Assembly: GCF_001691565.1 (NCBI RefSeq)
Contig: NZ_MAYO01000003.1
Coordinates: forward strand, 1,402,766-1,466,765
DNA: 64,000 bases
Direction: 5' to 3'
From: Microbacterium oleivorans
GTDB taxonomy: Bacteria > Actinomycetota > Actinomycetes > Actinomycetales > Microbacteriaceae
In this document: in pieces, positions 16,679-25,646 of the stretch
Layout of the letters: every line of letters begins with the position of its first letter
How positions within the stretch are numbered: position 1 is the first letter of the stretch
The notes under the pieces: model-generated
Database searches by the model: none
Told to the model about the DNA's origin: nothing
What the model saw: the letters and a program-made list of their open reading frames with translations, nothing else
Made by a program: the position numbers and the translations under genes

Positions 16679-17848
16679 TCAGTCGTTCGTCCGCACCCAG
16701 CGGCTCTGGTCCGCGGAGCTGCGTTCCACCGCGTCGAGGACGCGCTGCACGTGCAGGCCGTCGGCGAACGACGGACGGGGTGCGGTGCCCTCGGCGATGG
16801 CCGTCGTGAAGTCGACGACCTGGTGGGAGAAGCCGTGCTCGTAGCCGAGCATGTGCCCGGTGGGCCACCACGGCGCGAGATACGGGTGGCCGTGCTCGGT
16901 GACGAGGACGCGACGGAAACCGAGTTCGGTCTCTGGTGCGGTCGCGTCGTAGAAATCCAATTCGTTGAGCCGCTCGAGGTCGAACGAGAGCGCACCGCGC
17001 GTCCCCGACACCTCCACCCGCAGCGCGTTCTTGCGCCCCGTCCGGTACCGGGTCGCCTCGAAAGAGGCGAGCGCACCCGAGCTCAACCGCCCGGTGAAGA
17101 GCGCGACGTCGTCGACGGTCACTTTTCCGCGTTCCGCGCTCGCGGTCCCCGAGAGCCCGATGCCGTCCGCCAGAAGCGGACGGTCCTCGACCAGGGTCTC
17201 TACGATGCCGGACACGCTGTCGACGGTCTGCCCGGTGATGTACTCCGCGAGGTCGACGGCGTGGGCCCCGATGTCGCCGAGCGATCCCGAGCCCGCCTTC
17301 GCTCGGTCGAGGCGCCAGGTCATCGGCGCCTCGGCATCCATCAACCAGTCCTGCAGGTACTCGGCGCGCACCTGGCGGATCTCGCCCAGTCGGCCGGCGG
17401 CGACCAGGTCGCGGGCGAACGTCGCCGCCGGGACCCGGCGGTAGGTGAAGCCGACCATGGACCGGATGCCGCGCGCCTCGGCGCGGGCCGCGGCCTGCGT
17501 CATCGCCTCGGCCTCGGCGACGGAGTTGGCCAGCGGCTTCTCGCAGAGAACGTGCTTGCCGGCCTCGAGCGCGGCGATCGCGATCTCGGCATGGGTGTCG
17601 CCGGGGGTGACGATGTCGACCACGTCCACATCGTCACGGGCGATCGTCGCGCGCCAGTCGGTGGAGGACTCCGCCCAGCCCCATTTGGCCGCCGCCGCCG
17701 CCGTCGCCTCGGCGTCGCGACCGGTCACGACGTGCAGAACGGGATCGAGCGGCAGGTCGAAGAACCTCGGCGCGACGCGCCAGCCCTGCGAATGGGCGGC
17801 ACCCATGAAGCCGTGGCCGATCATCGCGACCCGGAGCCTTGTCGTCAT
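16679..17848 (-). CDS. Gfo/Idh/MocA-family NAD(P)-dependent oxidoreductase
   Basis: A 389-residue dehydrogenase. The N-terminal Rossmann motif VAMIGHGFMGAAH binds NAD(P), and GKHVLCEKPLANS carries the conserved EKP motif of the family. The C-terminal GFO/IDH alpha-beta domain contains the sheet used for sugar binding (GDIGAHAVDLAEYITG, with the catalytic-type D and H). The family oxidises sugars or cyclitols at a hydroxyl carbon. It sits between the sugar-binding protein and the isomerase, 34 bp from the latter, fitting an uptake-then-oxidise-then-isomerise route. The ATG at 17848 follows GAGGACATCGTC. Confidence 0.92.
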   Translation of the reverse strand: MTTRLRVAMIGHGFMGAAHSQGWRVAPRFFDLPLDPVLHVVTGRDAEATAAAAAKWGWAESSTDWRATIARDDVDVVDIVTPGDTHAEIAIAALEAGKHVLCEKPLANSVAEAEAMTQAAARAEARGIRSMVGFTYRRVPAATFARDLVAAGRLGEIRQVRAEYLQDWLMDAEAPMTWRLDRAKAGSGSLGDIGAHAVDLAEYITGQTVDSVSGIVETLVEDRPLLADGIGLSGTASAERGKVTVDDVALFTGRLSSGALASFEATRYRTGRKNALRVEVSGTRGALSFDLERLNELDFYDATAPETELGFRRVLVTEHGHPYLAPWWPTGHMLGYEHGFSHQVVDFTTAIAEGTAPRPSFADGLHVQRVLDAVERSSADQSRWVRTND

Positions 17849-17871
17849 GACGATGTCCTCTCGAAGAAGGT

Positions 17872-17898
17872 GGGGGCGCCCACGCACCGGGCGCCCCC
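17872..17898 (-). terminator. Intra-operon hairpin after the binding-protein gene
   Basis: A perfect 10-bp GC stem (GGGGGCGCCC/GGGCGCCCCC) with a 7-nt loop lies just past the binding-protein stop and before the dehydrogenase. No U-tract follows, so partial termination or mRNA stabilisation is likely. Confidence 0.6.
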
Positions 17899-17905
17899 GT
17901 GGTGA

Positions 17906-18952
17906 TCACTCGAAGGCGAGATCGATGTACTGGTCGACGTTCTCCTTCGTGACGACCGGCGCGTCGAGGACGATCCGGTTCGGGATGCCGGGGGTCACGA
18001 TGTCCCCGAGGGTCTTGCTCTGCGCAATGAGACGGGCCAACGCGACGCCGTCCGCCGCCTGCGTGGAGGGGTAGATGACGGTCGCCTTGAGGACGCTGTC
18101 GTCGTCCTTGATCGCTTCCATCGCGGCCTTGCTGCCGGCGCCGCCCATCATGAAGAACTCGTCGCGGCCGGCCGAGGAGACGGCCGCGAGGACGCCGATG
18201 CCCTGGTCGTCGTCGTGGTTCCAGATGGCGTCGATCTTCGGGTTGGCCGACAGCAGCTGCGATGCGGCGGACTCGCCGCCGGCAACGGTGAAATCGGCGG
18301 CGACGCGGGCGGAGACGTCGAGGCCGCAGTCCTTCAAGGCGTCGGCGAAGCCCTGCGATCGGTCCTGCGTGAGCGGAAGCGAATCGATGCCGGCGATCTC
18401 GGCGACCACGGCGTCGGTCTTCCCGTCGAGCTGTTCGCAGATGTAGGTGCCTGCGGACACTCCCATGCCGTAATTGTCGCCGAGGACCGTGGCCCGGGCG
18501 GCGAAGGGGCTCGAGAACTCGCGGTCGACGTTGATGACGGGGATGCCGGCGTTCATCGCCGCGATCGCGGCTTCGGTGAGGGCTGCGCCGTCCGTCGGCA
18601 GGAGGACGATGGCATCCACCTTGTCGTTGACGAACGTCTCGACGGCGGCGATCTGGGCGATGGGGTCGTTGGTCCCTTCCGCTGTCTTCAGTTCGACGTC
18701 ATCGAAGCTCGCGGCGGCATCAGCCGCACCCGAGTTGATGGCGCCGAGCCACCCGTGATCGGCTGCGGGGCCGGAGAAGCCGATGGTCACGGTGTCCCCG
18801 CTCTCCGCGTTCTCCTCGGTGGTGGTGCCCTGCCTTTCGGCGCCGTTCTCGTCGGCCCCGGTCCCCGTGCAACCGACCAGCAGGCCGATCGAAGCGGCGG
18901 CGGCGACGCCGGTCAGGACGAGGCGCGTCCGCGCCGTCATGCGTGAGCGCAT
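17906..18952 (-). CDS. Ribose-type ABC transporter sugar-binding lipoprotein
   Basis: A 348-residue lipoprotein. The signal peptide ends in GLLVGC (lipobox near residue 28), followed by an acidic linker. The mature domain is a type-I periplasmic binding protein (VTIGFSGPAADHGWLGAINSGA; later IVLLPTDGAALTEAAIAAMNAGIPVINVDR), the RbsB/XylF-like fold. It should capture a monosaccharide and pass it to the ATPase and permease encoded divergently from 19226. AAGGAGGA precedes the ATG at 18952. A second in-frame ATG at 18940 is less well placed. Confidence 0.92.
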   Translation of the reverse strand: MRSRMTARTRLVLTGVAAAASIGLLVGCTGTGADENGAERQGTTTEENAESGDTVTIGFSGPAADHGWLGAINSGAADAAASFDDVELKTAEGTNDPIAQIAAVETFVNDKVDAIVLLPTDGAALTEAAIAAMNAGIPVINVDREFSSPFAARATVLGDNYGMGVSAGTYICEQLDGKTDAVVAEIAGIDSLPLTQDRSQGFADALKDCGLDVSARVAADFTVAGGESAASQLLSANPKIDAIWNHDDDQGIGVLAAVSSAGRDEFFMMGGAGSKAAMEAIKDDDSVLKATVIYPSTQAADGVALARLIAQSKTLGDIVTPGIPNRIVLDAPVVTKENVDQYIDLAFE

Positions 18953-19032
18953 GTCTTCCTCCTTGAATGTGATGCAGCTCTGGTGTGAAGCGACCAGCGC
19001 ACCTCTCGGCGTCGAGAACGCACAGGAGGAGG

Positions 19033-19081
19033 GTCAGCGCTGACGGGACGAAGATAACAGAACCCAGCCTCTCCGCGTCAA
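19033..19081 (-). promoter_or_regulatory. Promoter and palindromic operator for the ribose-type binding protein
   Basis: Read leftward: -35 TTGACG (19076-19081), 18-nt spacer, -10 TTATCT (19052-19057), then the perfect palindrome GTCAGCGCTGAC (19033-19044) at the expected start site. A second palindrome, TTTCGCGAAA (19172-19181), lies nearer the divergent ATPase gene. Either could be the target of the ROK regulator at 21919. Confidence 0.6.
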
Positions 19082-19225
19082 CTTTTGTTTTCTACTCGCC
19101 ATAAGTCTCCCAGCGTGGAAACCGCGCCGAATCGAGGGCCGGCCCGCCGGAACGAAGATGGGTAACGGTGATTTCGCGAAAATCTCCCGTCGCGTCCGAG
19201 GATTCCGTCGTGTTATGTTCGCGGC

Positions 19226-20746
19226 GTGATCAAAGTCGACCATGAATCGTCATTACTCGACGTCCGCGGCGTGACGAAGGCTTTCGCCGGCGTGCGCGCG
19301 CTTCGAGGAGTAGACCTCACGGTCCGAGCCGGCGAGGTGCACTGCATCCTCGGTCAGAACGGTGCCGGTAAATCGACGCTCATCAAGACTCTCGCGGGCG
19401 TGCATCGCCCCGACGATGGCGAGATCCGCTGGGGCGGGGAGCTCGTCGAGATCGCGGACCCCGACGCCGGGCTCGCCCTGGGCATCGCGACGATGTATCA
19501 GGAGCTCGACGTCGTCGACGGCCTCAGCATCGCCGAGAACATCTTCCTCGGCCACGAACTCGCCCGCGCGGGGTTCACGCGACGCAGCGAGGCCGCGGCT
19601 CGGACCAGGGACCTCCTGACACGCCTGGGCCATGGCTCGCTCTCGCCGAACCTGGAGGTCGGTCAGCTGAGCGCGGCGAACAAGCAGATCGTGGCGATGG
19701 CGCGGGCTCTATCGCACGACGTGAAGTTGATCATCATGGACGAGCCGTCGGCCGTCCTCGACGCCCACGAGGTGCAGAACCTCTTCGGCGTCGTGCGAGA
19801 GCTCACCGCCGCGGGCATCGCTGTGGTCTACATCACGCATCGCCTCGAGGAGATCCGGCAGATCGGCGATCGCATCACCGTCCTCAAGGACGGTCGGACG
19901 ACGGCGACCGGGCTCCCCGTCGCCGGGACCTCCACGGCAGAGCTGATCCACCTCATGACCGGTCGCGAGGTCGCCAACGTCTTCCCCGCCCCGGCCCCCC
20001 TCCCCGACGATGCTCCCGTGGTCCTCGACGTCGACGGCCTGTCGCTCCGGGGTGTCTTCGGCGATGTCTCGTTCCGCGTGCGCGCCGGCGAGGTGGTGGG
20101 GCTGGCCGGCCTCGTGGGGTCGGGCCGGTCGGAGATCCTCGAGACGGTCTATGGCGCGCGACGCGCCACGTCCGGCTCGGTCTCCGTGTCGGGACGCCCG
20201 CTCCGGCGGGGCTCCGTCGTCGACGCGGTCTCCGCCGGCGTCGGACTCTCCCCCGAGGAGCGTAAGAGTCAGGGACTCGTTCTCGATGAATCGATCGCCA
20301 TGAACGTCACTCTGCCGTCCATCCCGGAGTTCGCCCGCGGCGGCTTCGTGGACTTCCGGGCTGAACGAGCGGCTGCTCGCGCCCAGATCGACGCCCTCGA
20401 GCTGCGACCCGCCGACCCCGACCGGCCGGCGCGCACACTCTCCGGCGGGAATCAGCAGAAGATCCTGCTGGCCAGGTGGCTCGTTCACGGCACCCGCGTC
20501 CTCCTCCTCGACGAACCCACACGCGGCGTCGATGTCGGCGCCCGAGCCGAGATCTACGCCCTCATCCGACGGCTGGCCGCAGAGGGGAACGCCGTCGTGG
20601 TCGTCTCGAGCGAGATCGAAGAAGTGATCGGCCTGTCCGACACCGTTCTCGTCGTCGCGGAGGGCCGGATCCTCTCCACCCTCCCGTCCTCCCAGATCGA
20701 CGAGCACGGTGTGCTCGACCTCGTCATGAAAGGAACCGCCGCGTGA
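19226..20746 (+). CDS. Ribose-type ABC transporter ATPase (two fused ABC domains)
   Basis: A 506-residue duplicated ATPase in the RbsA layout. The first domain has Walker A GQNGAGKST and Walker B IIMDEPSAVLD. The second has the altered P-loop GLVGSGRSE usual for the family, signature LSGGNQQK and Walker B LLLDEPTRGVDVG. It powers import of the sugar captured by the divergently encoded binding protein. The start is GTG 19226: TATGTT (19214-19219) stands exactly 6 nt before it with no Shine-Dalgarno, so a leaderless mRNA is likely. The stop overlaps the permease start (GTGA). Confidence 0.93.
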   Translation: MIKVDHESSLLDVRGVTKAFAGVRALRGVDLTVRAGEVHCILGQNGAGKSTLIKTLAGVHRPDDGEIRWGGELVEIADPDAGLALGIATMYQELDVVDGLSIAENIFLGHELARAGFTRRSEAAARTRDLLTRLGHGSLSPNLEVGQLSAANKQIVAMARALSHDVKLIIMDEPSAVLDAHEVQNLFGVVRELTAAGIAVVYITHRLEEIRQIGDRITVLKDGRTTATGLPVAGTSTAELIHLMTGREVANVFPAPAPLPDDAPVVLDVDGLSLRGVFGDVSFRVRAGEVVGLAGLVGSGRSEILETVYGARRATSGSVSVSGRPLRRGSVVDAVSAGVGLSPEERKSQGLVLDESIAMNVTLPSIPEFARGGFVDFRAERAAARAQIDALELRPADPDRPARTLSGGNQQKILLARWLVHGTRVLLLDEPTRGVDVGARAEIYALIRRLAAEGNAVVVVSSEIEEVIGLSDTVLVVAEGRILSTLPSSQIDEHGVLDLVMKGTAA

Positions 20747-21810
20747 GCGAGCAGACCACCACGGGAGCGGACACACCGCTGACCCCGACTGAACCCCCGG
20801 CGACCACATCGACTCTCGCGGCTGACGCCACCCCGATGTGGCGGCGCATCCTGTCCGGATCGGTGGGACGGAACCTCGGCCTCGTCCTCGCTCTCCTCGT
20901 CCTCGTGATCGTGGGCGCTGCGACGGCACCCGATACCTTCCTCGGCCTCTCCAACATCATGGTCATCCTGCGGCAGGCGTCCATCGTGGGCGTCATCAGT
21001 ATCGGGATGACACTGGTCATCATCGCGGGCGGGATCGACCTGTCCGTCGGTTCCGTCCTGGGGCTCGCCTCCGTCGTCGGAGCGCTCGCGGCCGTGCAGG
21101 ACCTCGCCGATCAGACCCATTGGATCGTCATGGTCGTCGTCGCGATGGCCGTCGGCGTCTTCGCGGGACTCGTCAACGGAATCGTCATCGCCTACGGCAA
21201 CGTCGTCGCCTTCATGGCGACACTCGCCATGCTCGTCGGCGCCCGCGGTCTGGCCGAGATCCTGGCCGATCGACGGACCCTGCAGGTCGGCGGTCAGCGA
21301 GACTTCATCACGTTCATGAACCTCGACATCCTCGGGGTCGACATGCTGATCTGGATCTTCCTCGTCGTCGCGGTTCTCGGGTGGGTCCTTCTGAACCGGA
21401 CGACCTTCGGACGGAGGACGGTCGCGATCGGCGGAAACCGCGAGGCGGCGCGCCTGGCCGGTATCAACGTCAAGCGGCACGTGCTCTACCTCTACGCACT
21501 GTCGGGGCTGTGTGCGGGGATCGCAGGAGTGATGATCCTCGGCCGCACCACGGCGGGCACCTCCGTCAACGGGCAGCTCTACGAATTGGACGCCATCGCG
21601 GCGGTCGTCGTGGGCGGAACGCTGCTGATCGGCGGACGCGGAACGATCACCGGCACCGTCCTGGGCGTCCTGATCTTCCAGACCCTGACGAACGTCTTCA
21701 TTCAGAACAACCTCACGTCCTCGGTCCAGGCGGTCGCGAAGGGCGTCATCATCGTCGTCGCCGTGCTCCTGCAGCAGCGGTTCGCCCGCCCGTCCGGCCG
21801 ATCGTCCTGA
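20743..21810 (+). CDS. Ribose-type ABC transporter permease
   Basis: A 355-residue integral membrane protein of the RbsC/BPD_transp_2 family. After a Thr/Pro-rich N-terminus of about 45 residues come 8-10 hydrophobic segments. Family marks are ITLVIIAGG-like GMTLVIIAGGIDLSVGS, the NREAARLAGINV cytoplasmic loop that meets the ATPase, and AVVVGGTLLIGGRGT. It starts at GTG 20743, overlapping the ATPase stop by 4 bp, so the two are translationally coupled. It forms the channel of the importer together with the preceding ATPase. Confidence 0.93.
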   Translation: MSEQTTTGADTPLTPTEPPATTSTLAADATPMWRRILSGSVGRNLGLVLALLVLVIVGAATAPDTFLGLSNIMVILRQASIVGVISIGMTLVIIAGGIDLSVGSVLGLASVVGALAAVQDLADQTHWIVMVVVAMAVGVFAGLVNGIVIAYGNVVAFMATLAMLVGARGLAEILADRRTLQVGGQRDFITFMNLDILGVDMLIWIFLVVAVLGWVLLNRTTFGRRTVAIGGNREAARLAGINVKRHVLYLYALSGLCAGIAGVMILGRTTAGTSVNGQLYELDAIAAVVVGGTLLIGGRGTITGTVLGVLIFQTLTNVFIQNNLTSSVQAVAKGVIIVVAVLLQQRFARPSGRSS

Positions 21811-21918
21811 CCCGACGCGATCAGGGGCGTCACATGCAGGGCGGCCCTACGAGCGCGGGGGACAATGGACGCGCGTCGAGCCGTGCGGTCGACGGCAGGA
21901 CCCGGAAGAAGTGACCCG

Positions 21919-23097
21919 ATGACAGACACCACCACCCTCACCTCCGGCGTCGGCGAGCTCTTCCAGTTGCTGCGGGACGGCGTACCCCGCACCCGCGCCG
22001 AACTCGCGAAATCGACGGGGCTGGCGCGCTCGACGATCGCGGCACGTGTCGACGAGCTCATGCGGATGGGACTGGTGACCGCGGTCGCGGACAAGGTGTC
22101 GACCGGCGGGCGCCCACCGTCGCAGTTCGCCTTGAACCCCGGCGCGAGGGTGGTCATCGCCGCCGACCTCGGTGCATCGCACGCGACGGTGGCCATCGCT
22201 GATCTGGCCGGGACGATCCTCGCGGAGTCCTCGGAGCACATCGACATCGCCGACGGGCCGGATGCCGTGCTGTCATGGCTTCTCGACGGCGCGCGCCGCC
22301 TGCTGGCCGAGGTCGGCCGCGACGATTCGTCGGTCGCCGCCGTCGGCATCGGTGTCCCCGGCCCGGTGGAGCATTCCAGTGGACGGCCGTCCACTCCCCC
22401 GATCATGCCGGGATGGGACGGATTCGACATTCCCGGGTGGCTGCAGGAGCACATCGCCGTCCCGGTGCTGGTCGACAACGACGTCAACACGATGGCGCTC
22501 GGCGAGCGCGCCGTCGCTTGGCCCTCCGTCGACAACCTTCTCTTCGTGAAGATCGCCACCGGGATCGGAGCGGGTCTCATCTCGGACGGCCACCTCCAGC
22601 GCGGCGCCCAGGGCGTCGCGGGCGACATCGGACACGTGCACGTGTCGCGGGGAGGGGAGGTCCCCTGCACCTGCGGCAACCGCGGCTGTCTCGAGGCCCT
22701 CGCCTCCGGCCCCGCCATCGCCCGGAGCCTGCGCGCGATCGGCGTCGAGGCCCACACCGGCAGCGACGTGGTCGACCTCGTCAAGAGCGGCAACGTCGAT
22801 GCCATTCAAGCCGTGCGGCAGGCCGGGCGCGACATCGGCGAGGTTCTGACGACGTGCGTCAGCCTGGTCAACCCATCGGTCATCGCCATCGGCGGGTCCA
22901 TGGCCCGGGTGGGCGAGCACCTCATCGCCGGGGTGCGAGAGGTGGTCTACGCGCGGTCGGCCCCGCTGGCCACGGCGCACCTCTCGATCGTGCAGTCCGC
23001 GACCGGGGCCGAGGCCGGTGTGCTGGGGGCCAGCATCCTGGCCGTCGAGCACGCCCTGTCCCGTGACGTCCTCGCTGCGAGCGCCGCGGCGTCGTGA
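21919..23097 (+). CDS. ROK-family transcriptional regulator
   Basis: A 392-residue repressor-type ROK protein. The N-terminal winged helix reads RTRAELAKSTGLARSTIAARVDELMRMG. A sugar-kinase-like fold follows, with VIAADLGASHATVAIADL (phosphate 1 motif) and the structural zinc site CTCGNRGCLEA (about residues 250-260). Such proteins sense a sugar and regulate uptake genes. Position after the ATPase and permease genes suggests it controls this locus. The ATG at 21919 is preferred over an earlier in-frame start because GGAAGAAG precedes it. The 108-bp gap to the permease shows no clear terminator. Confidence 0.92.
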   Translation: MTDTTTLTSGVGELFQLLRDGVPRTRAELAKSTGLARSTIAARVDELMRMGLVTAVADKVSTGGRPPSQFALNPGARVVIAADLGASHATVAIADLAGTILAESSEHIDIADGPDAVLSWLLDGARRLLAEVGRDDSSVAAVGIGVPGPVEHSSGRPSTPPIMPGWDGFDIPGWLQEHIAVPVLVDNDVNTMALGERAVAWPSVDNLLFVKIATGIGAGLISDGHLQRGAQGVAGDIGHVHVSRGGEVPCTCGNRGCLEALASGPAIARSLRAIGVEAHTGSDVVDLVKSGNVDAIQAVRQAGRDIGEVLTTCVSLVNPSVIAIGGSMARVGEHLIAGVREVVYARSAPLATAHLSIVQSATGAEAGVLGASILAVEHALSRDVLAASAAAS

Positions 23098-23155
23098 CGA
23101 GGCGGCAGCGGCGGGTCGGAGCCGGCGTGCGGGAGGGGCGACTTAGGATCGACAG

Positions 23156-23833
23156 GTGACTCCCGAACTCGCTGCCCGGATCGTCGCGGACTCCCGCGAC
23201 CGGGTCGCCTGGATGCGGGCTCGCTCCCGCGGGATCACCGCCACGGACGTCGCGTCGCTCACGAGCGAGCGGGCCATCCCGCGGGCTGCCGAGGCCAAGC
23301 TCAACGGCTCCGGCTTCAGCGGCAACGCGTACACGGATCACGGTCGGCGCCGCGAACCCGAGATCGCCGCGTGGGTCGCGGCGACCCACGGCATCCTGCC
23401 CTCGTCGGCCCTGTTCCACGCCGAGGTCGAGAAGCGGCACCTCGCGACTCCTGACGGGATCATGGTGGATGCCGGGGGCCGCGTCCTCCTCGCTGAGATC
23501 AAGACGACCAACAAGACCTGGAAGTCCATCCCCCGCACCTACCTGCGTCAGGTGTGGTGGCAGCAGCACGTCCTGGGCGCCGAGCGCACGCTCGTCGTGT
23601 GGGAGGAGCACCAGGACTTCGTTCCCCTCCGCGACGAACCGCGCTGTGCGTGGATCGACCGCGATGATGCCGAGATCGGTCCGCTGGTCCGTCTCGCCAC
23701 GGCCCTCATCGACGAGCTGTATCACCGCACGACGGGCAACACCCCGCCGCGACGCGAGCAGACCGCACCGGTCAGCCGCCGCGAGCAGCTGCGTGAGCGC
23801 GACATCTTCCGCGCTCTCGCCCTCGCAGACTGA
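23156..23833 (+). CDS. YqaJ-family exonuclease-like protein
   Basis: A 225-residue protein with a YqaJ viral-recombinase fold, related to lambda exonuclease. Visible elements are RSRGITATDVASLTS near the start, NAYTDHGRRREPEIAAWV (the Glu-containing motif), and LLAEIKTTNKTW, which supplies the E-x-K pair; ATPDGIMVDA provides the catalytic Asp. It would digest one strand of duplex DNA during recombination. No recT/bet partner or phage gene is adjacent, so it appears to be a stand-alone chromosomal gene. Start is GTG 23156, 6 nt from TAGGAT (23144-23149), again a leaderless pattern. Confidence 0.85.
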   Translation: MTPELAARIVADSRDRVAWMRARSRGITATDVASLTSERAIPRAAEAKLNGSGFSGNAYTDHGRRREPEIAAWVAATHGILPSSALFHAEVEKRHLATPDGIMVDAGGRVLLAEIKTTNKTWKSIPRTYLRQVWWQQHVLGAERTLVVWEEHQDFVPLRDEPRCAWIDRDDAEIGPLVRLATALIDELYHRTTGNTPPRREQTAPVSRREQLRERDIFRALALAD

Positions 23834-23890
23834 GACGCGGACTCGATCCGGGCCGTGCCCGGTGTCATTCGCGCGCCCGTCGACCGATAG

Positions 23891-23949
23891 TTGACAGGGA
23901 TCAAACATCGACATATAGTTGACCTCTATCAATTTTTGACGTGCGTCAA
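23891..23949 (+). promoter_or_regulatory. Strong promoter with three MarR-type operators
   Basis: Consensus promoter TTGACA (23891-23896), 17-nt spacer, TATAGT (23914-23919). Three copies of TTGAC-N4-(A/G)TCAA lie at 23891-23904, 23919-23932 and 23936-23949, covering the -35, the -10/start region and the leader. A MarR dimer from the gene at 25647 is the obvious candidate to bind them and repress the exporter. Confidence 0.82.
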
Positions 23950-23965
23950 CCATATGGAGCTGTAC

Positions 23966-25645
23966 ATGACCACCACCACTCCGACCCGGCGTCGAGTGCT
24001 CGCCCCACTGTCAGGCCTCCTCCTCGGCATGTTCGTCTCGATGATCGCCTCGACCGTCGTGTCGACCTCCCTGCCGGTGATCATCCACGACCTGAACGGC
24101 GACCAGAGCGCCTACACCTGGGTCGTCACCGCCACTCTGCTCACCACCGCCATCTCGACCCCCATCTGGGGCAAGCTCGCCGATCTCATGGGTCGCAAGA
24201 CGCTGTACCAGATCGCCCTCGTCATCTTCGTCCTCGCGACGGCGGCCGCCGGGTTCGCGCAGGACCCCGGCACCCTGATCGCCTTCCGCGCGGCACAGGG
24301 CATCGGCGCCGGTGGCCTCGCGGCCCTCAGCCAGGTGCTCATGGCCGACATCATCAGCCCCCGCGAGCGTGGGCGCTACATGGGCCTGTTCGGCGCCGTC
24401 ATGGCCGTCGCCACCGTCGGCGGACCGCTCCTCGGCGGCGTCATCACCGACGGATTCGGCTGGCGCTGGAACTTCTTCGTCTCGCTCCCGGTCGCCGTCG
24501 CGGCGCTCATCATGGTGCAGCGCACGATCCCCGCGTCCGCACCGTCCACCCGTCGGCCGAAGATCGATTACATCGGCATCGTCCTGCTGTCGACCGCCGT
24601 CTCGCTCCTGCTCATCTGGGTCACCAGCGCCGGCCGCGACTACGACTGGTGGAGCACCGAGACGATCCTCATGGTCGGCGGCGCCGTCCTGGCCGCGATC
24701 CTGTTCGTCATCGTCGAACTCCGCACCTCGGAGCCCCTCGTCCCGCTGACGCTGTTCCGCGACCGCACCTTCACCCTCGCCGTGGTCGCCTCCATCGCGA
24801 CCGGCATCGCGATGTTCGGCGCATCCGTCTTCCTCGGTCAGTACATGCAGATGGCCCGCGGCGCGACGCCGACGGAAGCCGGCCTCATGACGATCCCGAT
24901 GATCGCCGGCCTCCTGCTCTCGTCCGTGGGCGTCGGTGCTCTCATCACCCGCTACGGGCACTGGAAGCCGTACCTCGTCGTCGGCAGCGTCCTCCTGACC
25001 GCGGGCGCCGCGCTCCTGTCGACGATCCACTACGACACCGACTTCTTCCTCGTCTCGGTCTACATGTTCCTCCTCGGCGCCGGCGTCGGCATGACGATGC
25101 AGAACCTCGTCCTGGCCGTCCAGAACAGTGCCAAGCCGAGCGAGATCGGCGTCGCCAGCTCGGGCGTCACGTTCTTCCGCAGCCTCGGCGGCACGATCGG
25201 CGTCTCCCTCATGGGCGCCGCCCTCGCGTCGCGCGTCACGGACCTCTTCACCGGTGCGCACGATCGCCTCATCGAGACCCTGACCGCCCTCGGCCCGTCC
25301 GGGGCCGCATGGGGTAAGCAGCTCAGCTCGGGCACGCTCCCCCGCGTCTCCGAGATGCCCGAACAGCTCCGGGTCATCGTCGAGGACATCTACGCGCAGG
25401 GCATCTCGTCCGCGTTCCTGATCGCCGTGCCGTTCGGCATCCTGAGCATCCTCGCGGTGATCTTCCTGCCGAACCGGTCGCTCAGCACGATGACCACGTC
25501 GGAGCGTCGCAACGCCTCGGAGGCGGATCTGGCCACCGTGTCGGTTCCCGCCGGCATGGACAGCATCACCGCGACCGGTGCCGTGTCCGTCACCGACCCG
25601 GACGTCGACACCGACGCCGAGGCCGAGGCGACGCCCCGCCGATAA
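23966..25645 (+). CDS. MFS drug exporter, DHA2 (EmrB/QacA) family, 14 TM
   Basis: A 559-residue transporter with about 14 hydrophobic segments. DHA2 features include the motif-A-like WGKLADLMGRKTLYQ, FRAAQGIGAGGLAALSQ, and motif C in the fifth helix (VGGPLLGGVITDGFGWRWNF). It is expected to expel drugs or toxic hydrophobic compounds by proton antiport. Start is ATG 23966 (MTTTTPTRR): GGAG lies 5 nt before it; the ATG 12 nt upstream and the earlier 23891 frame are less suitable, since the latter would start inside the promoter. A MarR regulator follows at once and three palindromic operators precede it. Confidence 0.93.
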   Translation: MTTTTPTRRRVLAPLSGLLLGMFVSMIASTVVSTSLPVIIHDLNGDQSAYTWVVTATLLTTAISTPIWGKLADLMGRKTLYQIALVIFVLATAAAGFAQDPGTLIAFRAAQGIGAGGLAALSQVLMADIISPRERGRYMGLFGAVMAVATVGGPLLGGVITDGFGWRWNFFVSLPVAVAALIMVQRTIPASAPSTRRPKIDYIGIVLLSTAVSLLLIWVTSAGRDYDWWSTETILMVGGAVLAAILFVIVELRTSEPLVPLTLFRDRTFTLAVVASIATGIAMFGASVFLGQYMQMARGATPTEAGLMTIPMIAGLLLSSVGVGALITRYGHWKPYLVVGSVLLTAGAALLSTIHYDTDFFLVSVYMFLLGAGVGMTMQNLVLAVQNSAKPSEIGVASSGVTFFRSLGGTIGVSLMGAALASRVTDLFTGAHDRLIETLTALGPSGAAWGKQLSSGTLPRVSEMPEQLRVIVEDIYAQGISSAFLIAVPFGILSILAVIFLPNRSLSTMTTSERRNASEADLATVSVPAGMDSITATGAVSVTDPDVDTDAEAEATPRR

Positions 25646-25646
25646 C

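Noticed and set aside
23156..23833. Prophage remnant suggested by YqaJ
   Set aside because: No integrase, structural or annealase genes nearby and composition equals that of neighbours.
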